Positions 46,797 through 57,470 are shown, numbered from the stretch's first letter. The stretch is DNA of 64,000 nt from Claveliimonas monacensis (GCF_014982975.1 NZ_JADCKL010000006.1:62001-126000); one strand, 5' to 3'. Numbers and translations are program-made. The notes: generated by a model from the letters alone, not told the origin.

Positions 46797-48285
46797 TCAT
46801 AGTACTTTAAATGTCTTAAGAATTTCCCTGTTAAATAAAAGTGAAATAAATATAAAAATAGCCACTGTTTCGCAACCATAAATCAAAATCGCCAAAAAAC
46901 TATTATCTATTGGCCAATATATCTTGCTTAAAATTATTACGATAACTGTAATGCTCATTACTATAATATTTTTCACTAACGGTTCAATAACCCTTATCAA
47001 CGAAATTTCAAGCCCTATTTTCCTCTTAAAATTAATCGTTATTACTACCAGAGATAATAAAGACGCCCCAACAGTTCCTAATGCAATTCCATAAAATCCA
47101 ATAATACGAACCAATATAATACTTAGCAATATATTAGTAATGCTTACCAATATACTATTTCCTGCAGGTGTTTTAGTATCTCCTTTAGCATAAAAGTATC
47201 TATATATCAGATCCCTGACAATATTTATTTGCTGTCCTGTAATATAGATAAGTGAACCTATAAAAACAGCGTTGGACGCATCGGATCCAAATTTACCGTG
47301 TTGAAATAATACAGTAATTCCCTCGTGACCAACAGAAACGAATCCTGCGATAATCATGCAGACAATCAAATGAAAAAGTCCTACCTGGTTCCAAAAGACT
47401 TTCTGATTGCCTTTCTCTTCAATTTTGGCAACAATTTTGGGATAACAATATAATAATAAATTACCTATAAAAATTGTATTAACCATGTAAGCGACTTGAT
47501 TCGAATAATTTAGTACCGTCAACTTACCCGTATCTAATCGCGATGCAATAATTGAATCTACCATTAGGGAAAATTTATAAACACCAGAGCTGTATACTAT
47601 TGGTAAGAATAGCTTAAACATTTCAATTACTTCCTTGTTTCTGACTTGAAAACAAGGTTTATATCTCCATCCATCTTTTATGGCAAATAAAGCATCAATC
47701 AGAAAATTACCGCACAATCCAAAAGCAATTACCAACGCATACTGTTCTATAGATATGTTTTTTTTAATCAATAACACGACTACTACTATTGCAGAAAAAA
47801 AATAAATTTATGATTTTAGGTGTATTATACTTCCCATTACACTGGAAGTATGCAGCCGTAATATTAGAGACAGAAAAAAAATAGTTTGCAAACAATAAAA
47901 CAACTAATATGTAGCATGCTATGTTAACAAATTCTGCCTCTCTACCACTAAATATTTCAATTAATGGATAACGGAATAATATAATAAAAACCGTAATCGT
48001 CAACATACAACCATACAATACCGTGATAAAAGTATCTACATTGTTCCTGTCTTTTTTATGCACATAGCACGGAATCACAATAGTCGTAATACTAGAAGAA
48101 ATAAAACCAAACAGAAAGGAAGTTATACTATTAGCAAAATTATACGCATCCATTTCTATTTCTGTTCCAAATATTCCGGCAACAACAGACGATTTCATCA
48201 GTGTTACTACCTGTGCAATGCATGTGATACATATCATCAAGGCCAAGGCCCCCAAATTTTCATATCGCTTTTTCATTACTGACAC
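46797..48285 (-). pseudogene. MurJ/MviN-like polysaccharide flippase, frameshifted at an eight-base T/A run
   Basis: Two overlapping frames (47764-48285 and 46797-47777) encode the N- and C-terminal parts of one multi-pass transporter of about 490 residues. The first ends YNTPKIINLFFF and then reads into nonsense; removing one T from the run of eight (near 47796-47803) continues the protein as INLFFSAIVVVVLLIKKN. Membrane segments and the QQINIVRDLIYRYFYAKGDTKTP block fit MurJ-type lipid-linked oligosaccharide flippases. The defect could be a true mutation, phase variation by slippage, or a sequencing error. Confidence 0.85.
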
Positions 48286-48353
48286 AGTATTCTCTCCTCA
48301 CAATATCCATATGCGCTCTCCTATATTTCTTTTGCGCAATATATCTTCTTGGT

Positions 48354-48864
48354 TTGATTTTTTATAAATATCTATATTTGATAATAGAAGCAGAATTCCC
48401 TCCTACCCAGCACACTCAGAGACATCGACTATCACGACCGAACCCTCACGGATTACCACACCATCACCTATATATACACTTAGCGAAATTGATACCCCTT
48501 CACTCCCAGGAATACTTATCTATCACAACTTTTTTATTATCAAATCTTTCATCAATAAGGCAAAAACTTTATCTCCATCAAAATCAAAATAATGATTTTG
48601 CGAATAGATTTGAACATCATGTACAAAAACTGTTCCCTTGCCAATCGTAATACTCCCCCCAAAATGGGCAATTTTGTTGAATATGTACCTTAGTATTAAT
48701 AGATATTCTCTCAGGTCAGATTAGTTCGACATTGTTTCCAATATATACTTTTAAGCCACAAACATTTAGTTTCCCTTTCAACCTATCAATTCTCTTTTTT
48801 CGAAATACCTTCTAATCACATCAGCTACTTCTTTTCCAGTCTTCCTTAGAAATATACACTTCAT
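48354..48864 (-). pseudogene. Decayed hexapeptide acyltransferase gene
   Basis: The 608-base gap between the flippase and pyruvyl transferase genes holds a broken gene. In shifting minus-strand frames it reads MKCIFLRKTGKEVADVIRR, then GGSITIGKGTVFVHDVQIYS and VYIGDGVVIREGSVV, which are left-handed beta-helix repeats of acyltransferases. Several frameshifts and stops break it. The remainder to 48285 shows no gene. Confidence 0.7.
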
Positions 48865-48893
48865 AAATATACTGCCATATATTAATTAGTATC

Positions 48894-49961
48894 CTATATG
48901 CTTTTTTTAATAAATTTATCCAATACTTTAAACTGCAACTCTGCGTCTGATTTTACTTTCTCAATCATAGGCAAATTTGTTATACTTTTAAATGCTTTTA
49001 ATAAATCATCTGCTATTGCTTTTTCTCCCTCCAATAAATTCCAAACATAATTTTGATATTTCAAATCTTCTAAAATATTCATCTGCTTAATGCTATAAAT
49101 TATCGGAATAACTTTTTTCCCCATAACCCATCCCAATACCATTGCATGAAAACGGGTTGCAATTATATATTTGCATTCCGCAAATTTGTTCAGGAAGCAA
49201 TCAACATCTCCTGTGTAACGTATTACTCTTATTCCCTTTTTCGAATCAATCTTTTCTAATATTCTATCAATTGCTATCTGATCTTTTTCGGCTTCGCAAA
49301 AACTAAATAGCGTTACAGGTATATTTCTAATCTGACACAAAACACATACATTTTTAATGACGCTTTCATATTCATTTTTCCAATGACTCAAATTCTTTCT
49401 ACTTTCCAAATTAATTACACTAATCCCAATCCCATTTGTCTTGTTACAGTTTAAAAAATCTTTGTAGCCAAACAAAACATCTGGGGCATATCTTACTGAT
49501 TTGATATTTTTAAAGTGTAAATATGATACTGTATCTCTGAAACAACAATCTTTGGCACACATAAGTTCTTGACTAATCGCATTATCAAATTCGGTAGTGT
49601 AGCTTGGTCCATAATTTGCTCCAATTATAAAGATATTGTCGTTCTCAATACTCTTTCTATCCATTCGCCAATTGTCAGTTTCTATAAAAATTGAACCTCC
49701 AATATGTACAACTGCTCTTGCTTTTCTCTCAGCCAAATGGTTAATAATGTTACCATTTTGTTTGGTTAATTTCCTACAAATTCTTAACCAGTTGTACATA
49801 ATAGTATTTATTCTAATAACATTTTTTTCTTTTCTAAACGCCTTTAAAAATTTAGGAGCACCACATAAATAAAATTTTTCATCGGGATACCTTCTCACTA
49901 ATGAACGCACAAAAAGATCATCTCCAAGATTATTTTTTAAATACGCTCTGATATATATCAT
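48894..49961 (-). CDS. Polysaccharide pyruvyl transferase family protein
   Basis: A 355-residue enzyme of the PS_pyruv_trans family (CsaB/WcaK-like) that adds ketal pyruvate to sugars. The NNLGDDLF start, FIIGANYGPSYT, CFRDTVSYLHFKN and IIATRFHAMVLGWVMGKKVIPIIYS near the C-terminus are family blocks. ATG 49961 was chosen with AGAAGG upstream; it overlaps the preceding glycosyltransferase gene by 32 bases. Pyruvylation would add negative charge to the polymer. Confidence 0.85.
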   Translation of the reverse strand: MIYIRAYLKNNLGDDLFVRSLVRRYPDEKFYLCGAPKFLKAFRKEKNVIRINTIMYNWLRICRKLTKQNGNIINHLAERKARAVVHIGGSIFIETDNWRMDRKSIENDNIFIIGANYGPSYTTEFDNAISQELMCAKDCCFRDTVSYLHFKNIKSVRYAPDVLFGYKDFLNCNKTNGIGISVINLESRKNLSHWKNEYESVIKNVCVLCQIRNIPVTLFSFCEAEKDQIAIDRILEKIDSKKGIRVIRYTGDVDCFLNKFAECKYIIATRFHAMVLGWVMGKKVIPIIYSIKQMNILEDLKYQNYVWNLLEGEKAIADDLLKAFKSITNLPMIEKVKSDAELQFKVLDKFIKKSI

Positions 49962-50994
49962 ATAAACCCGTCCTTCTAATTCCAAATTTTATAAACTCTA
50001 TGGCTGCTAAATAGCATGTTAGTAATTTCCAATATTTTAAATAAAATAATTTTAATCCTATTTTCATATACTTAGGTATTTTTATTTGACACAAATAACT
50101 TTTACTTTTTTTTACTACATCATATGAATATATCACACCTAATCCTTCCTGCCATTCTGCTCTAGTCTCCCTCCCCCTAAATAGGGCAAAAAGACTTTCC
50201 CACAAACTCACTAATCCTCCTTTAAAAAATAATAAAATATTATCTTCTATGTTCCCTCCCATTATTCCTATATACTTATATAGCACCGGAAAAACTCTGT
50301 TTAACGCCGTATATTTCATTTTATTATTTTTATTGGTAATGCTGTCCGGATTAAATCTATAAAAATAAAGTTGTTTCTCTAAATAATATATTTTTTCTGC
50401 TTTAGACACTAAATCCAAACTTTGAAGAAGATCCTCTCCATGTCTTACATCGTAGAATTGCTTATAATCTGCATTGACATCAAACAAATCACTTTTACAT
50501 ATTTTTAGACACATCGTATTTAGTAACGATGTGTCTAACATCTTTTTAAATAAATCTGCTTTGCATATTTCCCCATCTTTGAATAAATTATTAGCTTTTT
50601 CAGGTATAAGTTCTCCATTCATCTTCACTCGTTGCCACTGAAAAATTATTATTTCTGGTGATTTTGTTTCAATCGTCTTATACACTTGTTCTAAAGCATC
50701 CACTCGCAAATAGTCATCTGCATCCAAATAAGAAATATATTTCCCTTTAGCAATTTTTAGTCCTTCAAAGCGAGCTGAAATCTGACCTTGATTTTCTTTG
50801 TGCAACACAGTGATAATTTGGGGATATTCTTTCCCATATTTATCACATATATCAGCACTTTTATCATTAGATCCATCGTTTACCAAAATCACTTCGTAAT
50901 TTTTAAAAGTTTGTTTTAATACAGAGCCTATACTCTCATCCAAATATTTTTCTGCATTATAAACAGGAATTATAACACTAAAAAATGGATCCAT
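49930..50994 (-). CDS. Family 2 glycosyltransferase
   Basis: A 354-residue GT-A enzyme beginning FFSVIIPVYNAEKYLDESIGSVLKQT, with the nucleotide-binding ILVNDGSNDKSADIC and the metal-binding DADDYLRVD. The C-terminal 120 residues are more variable and partly hydrophobic, suggesting membrane association. GAGGAG precedes ATG 50994. The added sugar cannot be predicted. Confidence 0.9.
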   Translation of the reverse strand: MDPFFSVIIPVYNAEKYLDESIGSVLKQTFKNYEVILVNDGSNDKSADICDKYGKEYPQIITVLHKENQGQISARFEGLKIAKGKYISYLDADDYLRVDALEQVYKTIETKSPEIIIFQWQRVKMNGELIPEKANNLFKDGEICKADLFKKMLDTSLLNTMCLKICKSDLFDVNADYKQFYDVRHGEDLLQSLDLVSKAEKIYYLEKQLYFYRFNPDSITNKNNKMKYTALNRVFPVLYKYIGIMGGNIEDNILLFFKGGLVSLWESLFALFRGRETRAEWQEGLGVIYSYDVVKKSKSYLCQIKIPKYMKIGLKLFYLKYWKLLTCYLAAIEFIKFGIRRTGLYDIYQSVFKK

Positions 50995-51038
50995 TTTCTC
51001 TCTCCTCATTCCAAACAGTATATAAAGTAATCGTCATG

Positions 51039-52235
51039 CTAGCACTTATATTTTGCATATATTTTTCCACATATAACACAGTATATCAATGTCATCAAGC
51101 ACTGTTCATATATCATGTTTATACTAACTGACACAGCATCCGCAAAAAACATTCCACCTAATAATGCAAGTGCCAAAACAATCTCTTTTTCTTTAAATAA
51201 GTCTTTTCTCCTCATTAACTTTATTCCCACATACACCCTCGGATAAAAATATAAAATAAACCCTATTATTCCCGTATCTACTAAGACTTCTATATATGTA
51301 TTATGAGCATAGGTGATTTCTCCTCTTAAACTCCCATAAATATACTTAAAATTATCCAATCCATATCCCCACAAAGGATTTTTCTTAAAATAATTCCAAC
51401 CTATTTCGATCATATCTTCTCTCATTGTTGTACTTCGCCCTGTTACAGAAGTTGCACTATTAAACAGAACATTGAAGAAATCAAATAACCTCTCCCCTAG
51501 TATTTCATATGCCCAACTAACATTTTTCAAGATCCACATTATCACAAATAATGTAATAGAAATAATTATTAAAGACTTTATTATTGTTATAAAACTGATT
51601 TTTTGATTGACCACATAATATATACCTATAATTATTATAAACAACAGAATCCCTGACTTTGACCCTGAAATAATAATTAATAGAAAAAACGGAATCAAAG
51701 GTAAAAGAAATCTTTTATCTTCTTTATCTGCCAAATATAAACAAAATCCTGATGCATACGCTAAATATATTCCAAATCGATTAGAGTTAATCACATCAAT
51801 GTTTAATCTCTCTAAAGAAATATTCTCCAACCCTATTACACTCACTATATAAGCAGCTAATATAATTGTTGATATCAATATTATTTTAGCAATTACAATA
51901 ATGTCCTTATAGCTCGTGATATAATGGGGTAAAGATATTGTAGCTATTGTAGCCATTGCGATAACAATCAACATTTCTATATTAATTTTTTCATAAACCC
52001 AAAAAGATGATAATGCCGTCCAAATAAAAAAAGCACTGTACCAACGTCCATAGGTTGCAATGCTTATTTTCTCTATTCTTTGTATTACGTAAAACAAAAA
52101 GAATAAAATATATATGACTATCATTACTTTATAAAGAATATTATTTATATAGACCATGCAGATACTACCAAAAAATAGAAGTATCATAAGAATATTGTTA
52201 ATAGAAAATTTTATTTTTCCGATACAAAACTTCAC
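51039..52235 (-). CDS. O-antigen ligase/polymerase family (Wzy-like) membrane protein
   Basis: A 398-residue protein with about ten membrane segments and the loop GRSTTMREDMIEIGWNYFKKNPLWGYGLDNFK followed by AHNTYIEVLVDTGIIGF, a pattern of the Wzy_C/RfaL superfamily. In this locus it is the probable capsule polymerase that joins flipped repeat units. It lies between glycosyltransferase genes, 5 bases after the next one. Confidence 0.87.
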   Translation of the reverse strand: MKFCIGKIKFSINNILMILLFFGSICMVYINNILYKVMIVIYILFFLFYVIQRIEKISIATYGRWYSAFFIWTALSSFWVYEKINIEMLIVIAMATIATISLPHYITSYKDIIVIAKIILISTIILAAYIVSVIGLENISLERLNIDVINSNRFGIYLAYASGFCLYLADKEDKRFLLPLIPFFLLIIISGSKSGILLFIIIIGIYYVVNQKISFITIIKSLIIISITLFVIMWILKNVSWAYEILGERLFDFFNVLFNSATSVTGRSTTMREDMIEIGWNYFKKNPLWGYGLDNFKYIYGSLRGEITYAHNTYIEVLVDTGIIGFILYFYPRVYVGIKLMRRKDLFKEKEIVLALALLGGMFFADAVSVSINMIYEQCLMTLIYCVICGKIYAKYKC

Positions 52236-52240
52236 CTTCG

Positions 52241-53383
52241 TTACCTCTTTTTACCTATAGCTATGCCACGCTTATTCTTTTTCAGATTATCTATACCTTT
52301 TTCCTTATCATATACTTCTTTAATATATAAAATCCAACGCTTTGTTACACTATCCGGTGATACTTTTGTTAAAATTTTCTTTGCATTACTTCCATACCGC
52401 ACTGCTAATCCATGATTTGAAGCATAACATTCCATAGCTCTAGACAAAGCTTTTACGTTTTTAACCGGAGTCAATATCCCCATATTTTCATTTGATATCA
52501 GCTCTGCGGGCCCTCCACATGGACAATCTGTTGAAATTACTGGAATCCCTAATGCCATCGCTTCTATTAATGCATTAGGCATCCCTTCATAATCTGAAGA
52601 AATCACAAAAAATTCTGCTTCCAATAATTTTTTTTTAATATCTTTAACTCTTCCGCATAAAAATACTCTATTCGTTAGATCGCATGCAGTTATCAATTTC
52701 TCTAATACTTCTCTTTCTGGTCCTTCCCCATATATTTGAAGTGTATAGTCCGGATACTCTTTTGAAAATTCTTGAAATGCTTTTATTAACAATTTGAAAT
52801 TTTTTTGGGCATCTAACCTTCCAACCGCAATAATTTTACGACTTAAAGGATATCTATAATCATCGCAAATATATTCATCTGCTACTGGATTTGCTATGAC
52901 AATGGATTTTTTTTGGAGTTTTATAGGGAAAAATTTTTTTTGCTCCTCTGTTTGGAATACTGCTCCTTCTGCCTTGGGATACAGCCATTTCATAAGACTA
53001 CGATACACAAAACTCTTATATTCTTCTTTGGGATCATTCCTTTGACATATAATAACAGGGATTCCAATTTTTCTTTTGACAAGTAAACTTCTGAAACATG
53101 GTTCTGAAAGAAATGAAATCAATATATCGGCATTAAACTCCCGAACTTCCAAAATTAATCGCTTTAACCTCTCAATATTCTTTGTTATTATTTTAGAAGA
53201 TAATTCCTCCAGACGATCCAACGACTTTATTACTATCCTTTCATCTAAATAATAAACGCTAGGCTTTCTAACAGATGTCAAAATCATTAATCTATTATTA
53301 TCACATAGACGATTGCATAAATTTGCCACTACCCTTTCAGCACCACCATTATTCATACTTCCAAGATAAAAAATAATATTCAT
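52241..53383 (-). CDS. Family 4 glycosyltransferase
   Basis: A 380-residue GT-B retaining glycosyltransferase: NNGGAERVVANLCNRL at the N-terminus, IIAVGRLDAQKNFKLLIKAF and the EGMPNALIEAMALGIPVISTDCPCGGPAELI nucleotide-sugar site with its E-x7-E motif. One base separates it from the preceding glycosyltransferase. The sequence is AT-rich like its neighbours. Confidence 0.92.
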   Translation of the reverse strand: MNIIFYLGSMNNGGAERVVANLCNRLCDNNRLMILTSVRKPSVYYLDERIVIKSLDRLEELSSKIITKNIERLKRLILEVREFNADILISFLSEPCFRSLLVKRKIGIPVIICQRNDPKEEYKSFVYRSLMKWLYPKAEGAVFQTEEQKKFFPIKLQKKSIVIANPVADEYICDDYRYPLSRKIIAVGRLDAQKNFKLLIKAFQEFSKEYPDYTLQIYGEGPEREVLEKLITACDLTNRVFLCGRVKDIKKKLLEAEFFVISSDYEGMPNALIEAMALGIPVISTDCPCGGPAELISNENMGILTPVKNVKALSRAMECYASNHGLAVRYGSNAKKILTKVSPDSVTKRWILYIKEVYDKEKGIDNLKKNKRGIAIGKKR

Positions 53384-53384
53384 C

Positions 53385-54470
53385 CTACCTTAACTCCTGA
53401 TAAAAGCATTCCATATATTTTGCTATCTCATTTGAATCAAATCCCGCTTGTTTTACAATGTCTGATGTATCTTGTCTTTCATAATCCATAAGTTCTAAAA
53501 TTTTTTCCGCCCAAGTATCAGATGATATTAGAGAATATTGAATCACTAATTCTGGAACAACTATGGCTTCTTTTGTGATTACATCACTTACTAAACACTT
53601 AATTCCAGAAGTTTGAGCTTCAACAAGTGTTAGAGGAAGACCTTCATAAAGAGATGGTAATAAAAATAAATCTGCTGCCGATAACATATCCGCAACATTA
53701 TCCAAGTTCCCTAGAAAATGAATGTGCTCTGCACTCGAAAGCAGTGAAACTCTTTTCTGTATATGTTCTTTTAACACTCCATTTCCTAATAATAACAGCT
53801 CCAACTGATTATTTTTTTGAAATGCCTTATCAAATGCCTCTATTAAAAACGCATGATTCTTCTGTATATCAAATCTCCCAATATGAATGCAAACCTTTCT
53901 ATTCACTATTCCCAACTTTTTACGAACTTCTAACCGTACCTCATTCGAAAAACGATATTTTCTTGTATTTATGCCATTATTTAGCATTATATAATCTTTG
54001 TTTCCGAAATTATACTTAGCTGCTAAATCTGAACATGCAAACCTTATATTTGCTTTTTTTGCTGATTGTTGTTCCATCAAGTATCTAAGTTTTGCCCTTG
54101 CTCCTGATTCTCGAGCGGAATTATGTGCATGATAAATCAGGTTATTAATACCTACTTTCTTCGCAGATTTAAAATAATAATACCCGACACAAGAATAATG
54201 TACATGAACTGCTCTATAGTTATTATGTTTCGAAAAAAAAGTATCTGTTGCTTTTTGTAGTTTGAACAAATTAGAAACTCTTGCACTTGGTAAATGATAT
54301 ATTTTCCCACCAAGTTTTCCAATTTCATCATCATATGCCCCTGGTTCATTGGAATGTACGCAAAAATCAAATTGAATTTTGTTTCGATCAATGTTTCGAT
54401 ATATATTCATAATAAGTGTTTCCATTCCTGCCCTATGCATTTTCCCTACAACTTGTAGTATCTTAATCAT
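53385..54470 (-). CDS. Family 4 glycosyltransferase
   Basis: A 361-residue GT-B enzyme: MHRAGMETLIMNIYRNID at the start, CIHIGRFDIQKNHAFLIEAF, and SLYEGLPLTLVEAQTSGIKCLVSD for sugar-nucleotide binding. It is of the EpsF type found in exopolysaccharide loci. It lies 21 bases after a family 2 transferase and one base before another family 4 enzyme. Confidence 0.92.
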   Translation of the reverse strand: MIKILQVVGKMHRAGMETLIMNIYRNIDRNKIQFDFCVHSNEPGAYDDEIGKLGGKIYHLPSARVSNLFKLQKATDTFFSKHNNYRAVHVHYSCVGYYYFKSAKKVGINNLIYHAHNSARESGARAKLRYLMEQQSAKKANIRFACSDLAAKYNFGNKDYIMLNNGINTRKYRFSNEVRLEVRKKLGIVNRKVCIHIGRFDIQKNHAFLIEAFDKAFQKNNQLELLLLGNGVLKEHIQKRVSLLSSAEHIHFLGNLDNVADMLSAADLFLLPSLYEGLPLTLVEAQTSGIKCLVSDVITKEAIVVPELVIQYSLISSDTWAEKILELMDYERQDTSDIVKQAGFDSNEIAKYMECFYQELR

Positions 54471-54491
54471 AGTTTGTCACCTTTAATCCAT

Positions 54492-55310
54492 TCATTTTCT
54501 CAAAAATATCCTGTATATCAAATTCTGCACATTAATTGGCATCAAATACATTAATGTCTGTGCTCCAGCCACAATAACAAAATCAAAAAAACTAGAATAT
54601 CCTATTCGCCAAAATCTTCGAATAGTCTCTATGTAGCTCCATGTGTTTTCCCAACTCTTTCTTCTTTTAGCTAAATTTTCATCTGAACGAAACCATAACA
54701 AAGATTCTTTAAAATTAGTAGCCTTACACCCCCCATAAAGCATCCTTCCAAACAGATCTACATCTTGATTTCTTCTTAGAGTACTGTAACCGCCAAATTC
54801 TAGCACTTTACTTTTTCTATACATAACACTTGGATGATTAAATGCACTTCTTCTTTTGGCAAACTGATAGATTTCTATGTAATCAGATGGAACCGCTCTG
54901 CATCCTGTTATATTATCAGTATTTCCATAAAATTCTTCTACTGCTGATCCAATAATCGCACAATCAGGGAACCTTTCAAATGCCTTAACTTGTTTCATAC
55001 AACGATTCGGCTTTGATATATCATCGGTATCCATACGGGCAACTAAATCATTTTTACAATGTTTCAATCCATAATTTAGCGCGAATCCAAGGCCCATATT
55101 TCTTTCATATCCAACTATATTAAAAAGTTTAGGATATTCTTCAGTATAATAGTCAAGAATTGCCTGTAACTCTACTGTTATTTCTCCATCTTTTACTATG
55201 ACAATCTCATCTGGTTTTAATGTTTGTTCCACCATACTTTTAATAGCCAAATTTAGATATTCCGGCTTTTCTTTTATGTATAATGCCATCAATACACTGT
55301 ATGACTCCAT
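54492..55310 (-). CDS. Family 2 glycosyltransferase
   Basis: A 272-residue GT-A enzyme with YSVLMALYIKEKPEYLNLAIKSM, DEIVIVKDGEIT and the DxD-like RMDTDDISKPNR. It resembles EpsE/AmsE-type transferases that add the second sugar of a repeat unit. Start ATG 55310 follows GGGGTG. It is the first glycosyltransferase after the initiating sugar transferase. Confidence 0.92.
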   Translation of the reverse strand: MESYSVLMALYIKEKPEYLNLAIKSMVEQTLKPDEIVIVKDGEITVELQAILDYYTEEYPKLFNIVGYERNMGLGFALNYGLKHCKNDLVARMDTDDISKPNRCMKQVKAFERFPDCAIIGSAVEEFYGNTDNITGCRAVPSDYIEIYQFAKRRSAFNHPSVMYRKSKVLEFGGYSTLRRNQDVDLFGRMLYGGCKATNFKESLLWFRSDENLAKRRKSWENTWSYIETIRRFWRIGYSSFFDFVIVAGAQTLMYLMPINVQNLIYRIFLRK

Positions 55311-55344
55311 TTTTTCACCCCGCACTACAAATAAATACTATGTA

Positions 55345-56118
55345 TCATTTATATCGTGTTCTCTCATTTAGCAATTCATCCGCCTCTTTCTGTTTTCTAT
55401 CATATTCTTCTTGACTTATTTTTCCTTTACTTAATAAATAATCCCCTAAATCTTCAGAGGTAGCCATATCGCCTGTCGTAATACCCTCCTGTTTTACAAA
55501 AGCTTTCATAATAGTTTGAAATATAATCCCTATATCTCCAAAAAATGTAACATCCTGAATATATTTTAAATCCCACTCTAATTTATCTTCCCAATCAATA
55601 CCATTACGTCCATTAACCTGCGCGAGCCCACTTAAGCCTGGTTTTACAGTATGACGCATTCTCTGTTCTTTGGTCATAAATACCATATCCCGAACAAGTT
55701 GAGGTCTTGGACCAATTATACTCATATCTCCTTTTAAAATGTTAAAAACTTCTGGTAACTCATCCAATGAACTTGCTCTAAGAGCTTTTCCAAATTTTCC
55801 AAGCCGTTCCCTATCTGGCAAGAGTTTCCCTGCCTCATCCCGTTCATCAGACATAGAACGAAATTTATACATATAAAAAATTCTCTCTCTCCCTGTTTTT
55901 AAATCAAATTCCCCAGGACGAGGTTGCTTAAATAACACGGGGGATCCAAGTTTTAATCTAACCAATACTGCTACAATAATATAAAGCCACCCGAACAAGA
56001 CAATTGCTAAAAGAGCACAGATGATATCTACTAATCGTTTAATGTACGATTCATAAATTCCACCTGTTCTCTCCAAGCGAATATCTATAATATTATTATC
56101 AACATGCTCCTGCTGCAT
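55345..56118 (-). CDS. Initiating sugar transferase (polyprenyl-phosphate phosphoglycosyltransferase)
   Basis: A 257-residue monotopic phosphoglycosyltransferase: re-entrant membrane helix VDIICALLAIVLFGWLYIIVAVLV, then FKQPRPGEF, MYKFRSM, SLDELPEVFNILKGDMSIIGPRP and PGLSGLAQVNGRNG. It is of the PglC/WcaJ/EpsL type and transfers the first sugar phosphate to undecaprenyl phosphate. The adjacent aminotransferase and CapD-like dehydratase suggest a diamino-trideoxy sugar, as in PglC, which is inference. The C-terminal tail after residue 210 is extra and charged. Confidence 0.93.
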   Translation of the reverse strand: MQQEHVDNNIIDIRLERTGGIYESYIKRLVDIICALLAIVLFGWLYIIVAVLVRLKLGSPVLFKQPRPGEFDLKTGRERIFYMYKFRSMSDERDEAGKLLPDRERLGKFGKALRASSLDELPEVFNILKGDMSIIGPRPQLVRDMVFMTKEQRMRHTVKPGLSGLAQVNGRNGIDWEDKLEWDLKYIQDVTFFGDIGIIFQTIMKAFVKQEGITTGDMATSEDLGDYLLSKGKISQEEYDRKQKEADELLNERTRYK

Positions 56119-56131
56119 TAATTTTCTCCTA

Positions 56132-57388
56132 CTACAAAAAACATCCCTTCACAATCTCAATGACCTGCTCCTGCTCTTCCACCGTCATCTTATTATCACT
56201 TGGCAGACAAAGCCCTCTCTGGAAGATATCCATCCCCACATCCAGCGGCTTTCCGTCCTTTCCAAGCGCTCCGCCTCTTATGTATGCATTAGTCTTGGCT
56301 CTTCCGTTTCCTTCTCTTGTCACAAAGGCATTCATTCGGTAGATGGGCTGCATATGCATGGGCTTCCAGATGGGCCGCCCCTCTGCGTTGTAGGATGCCA
56401 GTGTCTCCAGGATCTCTGTGGGACAGGATTTTCCAGGTTCTGTAATATACAAAGCTTCCTGTTCTCCCCTCTCCTGGCGGCACATAGCCTCCGGTTCAAT
56501 GAGCATACAGGAGAGCCAGAAGTTGGGCTCGCTGTTCTTGGCATCATACGGGTTCATAGTCACTGGCAGGTCTTTAAAGCCTTCCCTGTACCTCTCATAA
56601 ATAGCCTTTTTCTGTGCAATGTGCTCTTCCAGGTAGGGGAACTGTCCTCTGACAACCCCGGCGATCACGTTGCTCATGCGGTAGTTGTATCCCAGCTCCT
56701 CGTGCTGGTACCAGGGTGCGTTCTCTCTGGACTGGGTAGACCATTTCCGCACTTTATTGGCCGCTTCTTCATCATCTGTCAGCAGCATGCCGCCGGAAGA
56801 ACCGGTGATGATCTTATTTCCGTTGAAGGAAATGCAATTGTATGCCCCAAAGGTACCTGTCTGCACGCCCTTATAGGTTGCTCCCAGAGATTCTGCAGCG
56901 TCCTCGATGATGATCGCTCCGTGCCTGTCGCAGACTGCCTGCAGCTCTTCGATTTTTCCGGGAGTGCCGTAGAGATGTGCCATGACTACCACTTTTACCT
57001 CGGGATACAGCTCAAAGGCTTTCTCAAGTGCTGTCGGATCCATGTTCCAGGTGTCATATTCTGTATCGATAAATACGGGAACTCCCCCCTCGTAGACCAC
57101 CGGATTGACAGTGGCGTCAAACGTCATATCTGAGCAGAATACTTTCTCCCCGGGTTTGACTCCCGCCAGCTTTACTGCCATATGCAGGGCAGCTGTTCCT
57201 GCCGAGAGGGCCACTGCATATCTGCAGCCCACTTTCTCACAGGCCAGTCTTTCTACCTCATTAATGTTCTTTCCCACGGTAGACATCCAGTTCGTCTCGT
57301 AGGCTTCTTTCACGTATTCCAGCTCAGGGCCATGCATGGTCGGGCTGGAAAGCCACACTTTGTTTTGAAATGGAACTATTTTATTCAT
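56132..57388 (-). CDS. DegT/DnrJ/EryC1-family sugar aminotransferase
   Basis: A 418-residue PLP enzyme. SAGTAALHMAVKLAGVKPG and IIEDAAESLGATYKG are family blocks, and the PLP lysine is in ISFNGNKIITGSSGGML. It would aminate C4 of the keto-sugar made by the CapD-like dehydratase, the UDP-bacillosamine route of PglF/PglE. The start ATG 57388 has AAGGGAAAGAG upstream. It lies 82 bases after loaP and just before the initiating transferase. Residues about 295-330 look like an insertion relative to the shorter PglE. Confidence 0.92.
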   Translation of the reverse strand: MNKIVPFQNKVWLSSPTMHGPELEYVKEAYETNWMSTVGKNINEVERLACEKVGCRYAVALSAGTAALHMAVKLAGVKPGEKVFCSDMTFDATVNPVVYEGGVPVFIDTEYDTWNMDPTALEKAFELYPEVKVVVMAHLYGTPGKIEELQAVCDRHGAIIIEDAAESLGATYKGVQTGTFGAYNCISFNGNKIITGSSGGMLLTDDEEAANKVRKWSTQSRENAPWYQHEELGYNYRMSNVIAGVVRGQFPYLEEHIAQKKAIYERYREGFKDLPVTMNPYDAKNSEPNFWLSCMLIEPEAMCRQERGEQEALYITEPGKSCPTEILETLASYNAEGRPIWKPMHMQPIYRMNAFVTREGNGRAKTNAYIRGGALGKDGKPLDVGMDIFQRGLCLPSDNKMTVEEQEQVIEIVKGCFL

Positions 57389-57470
57389 TGTCTCTTTCCC
57401 TTGTTTCCCTTTAATTTTCCCCACAAAAATAAGAGCCCCTCCGGACTCTCATTTTCATTCTCCATATTCC

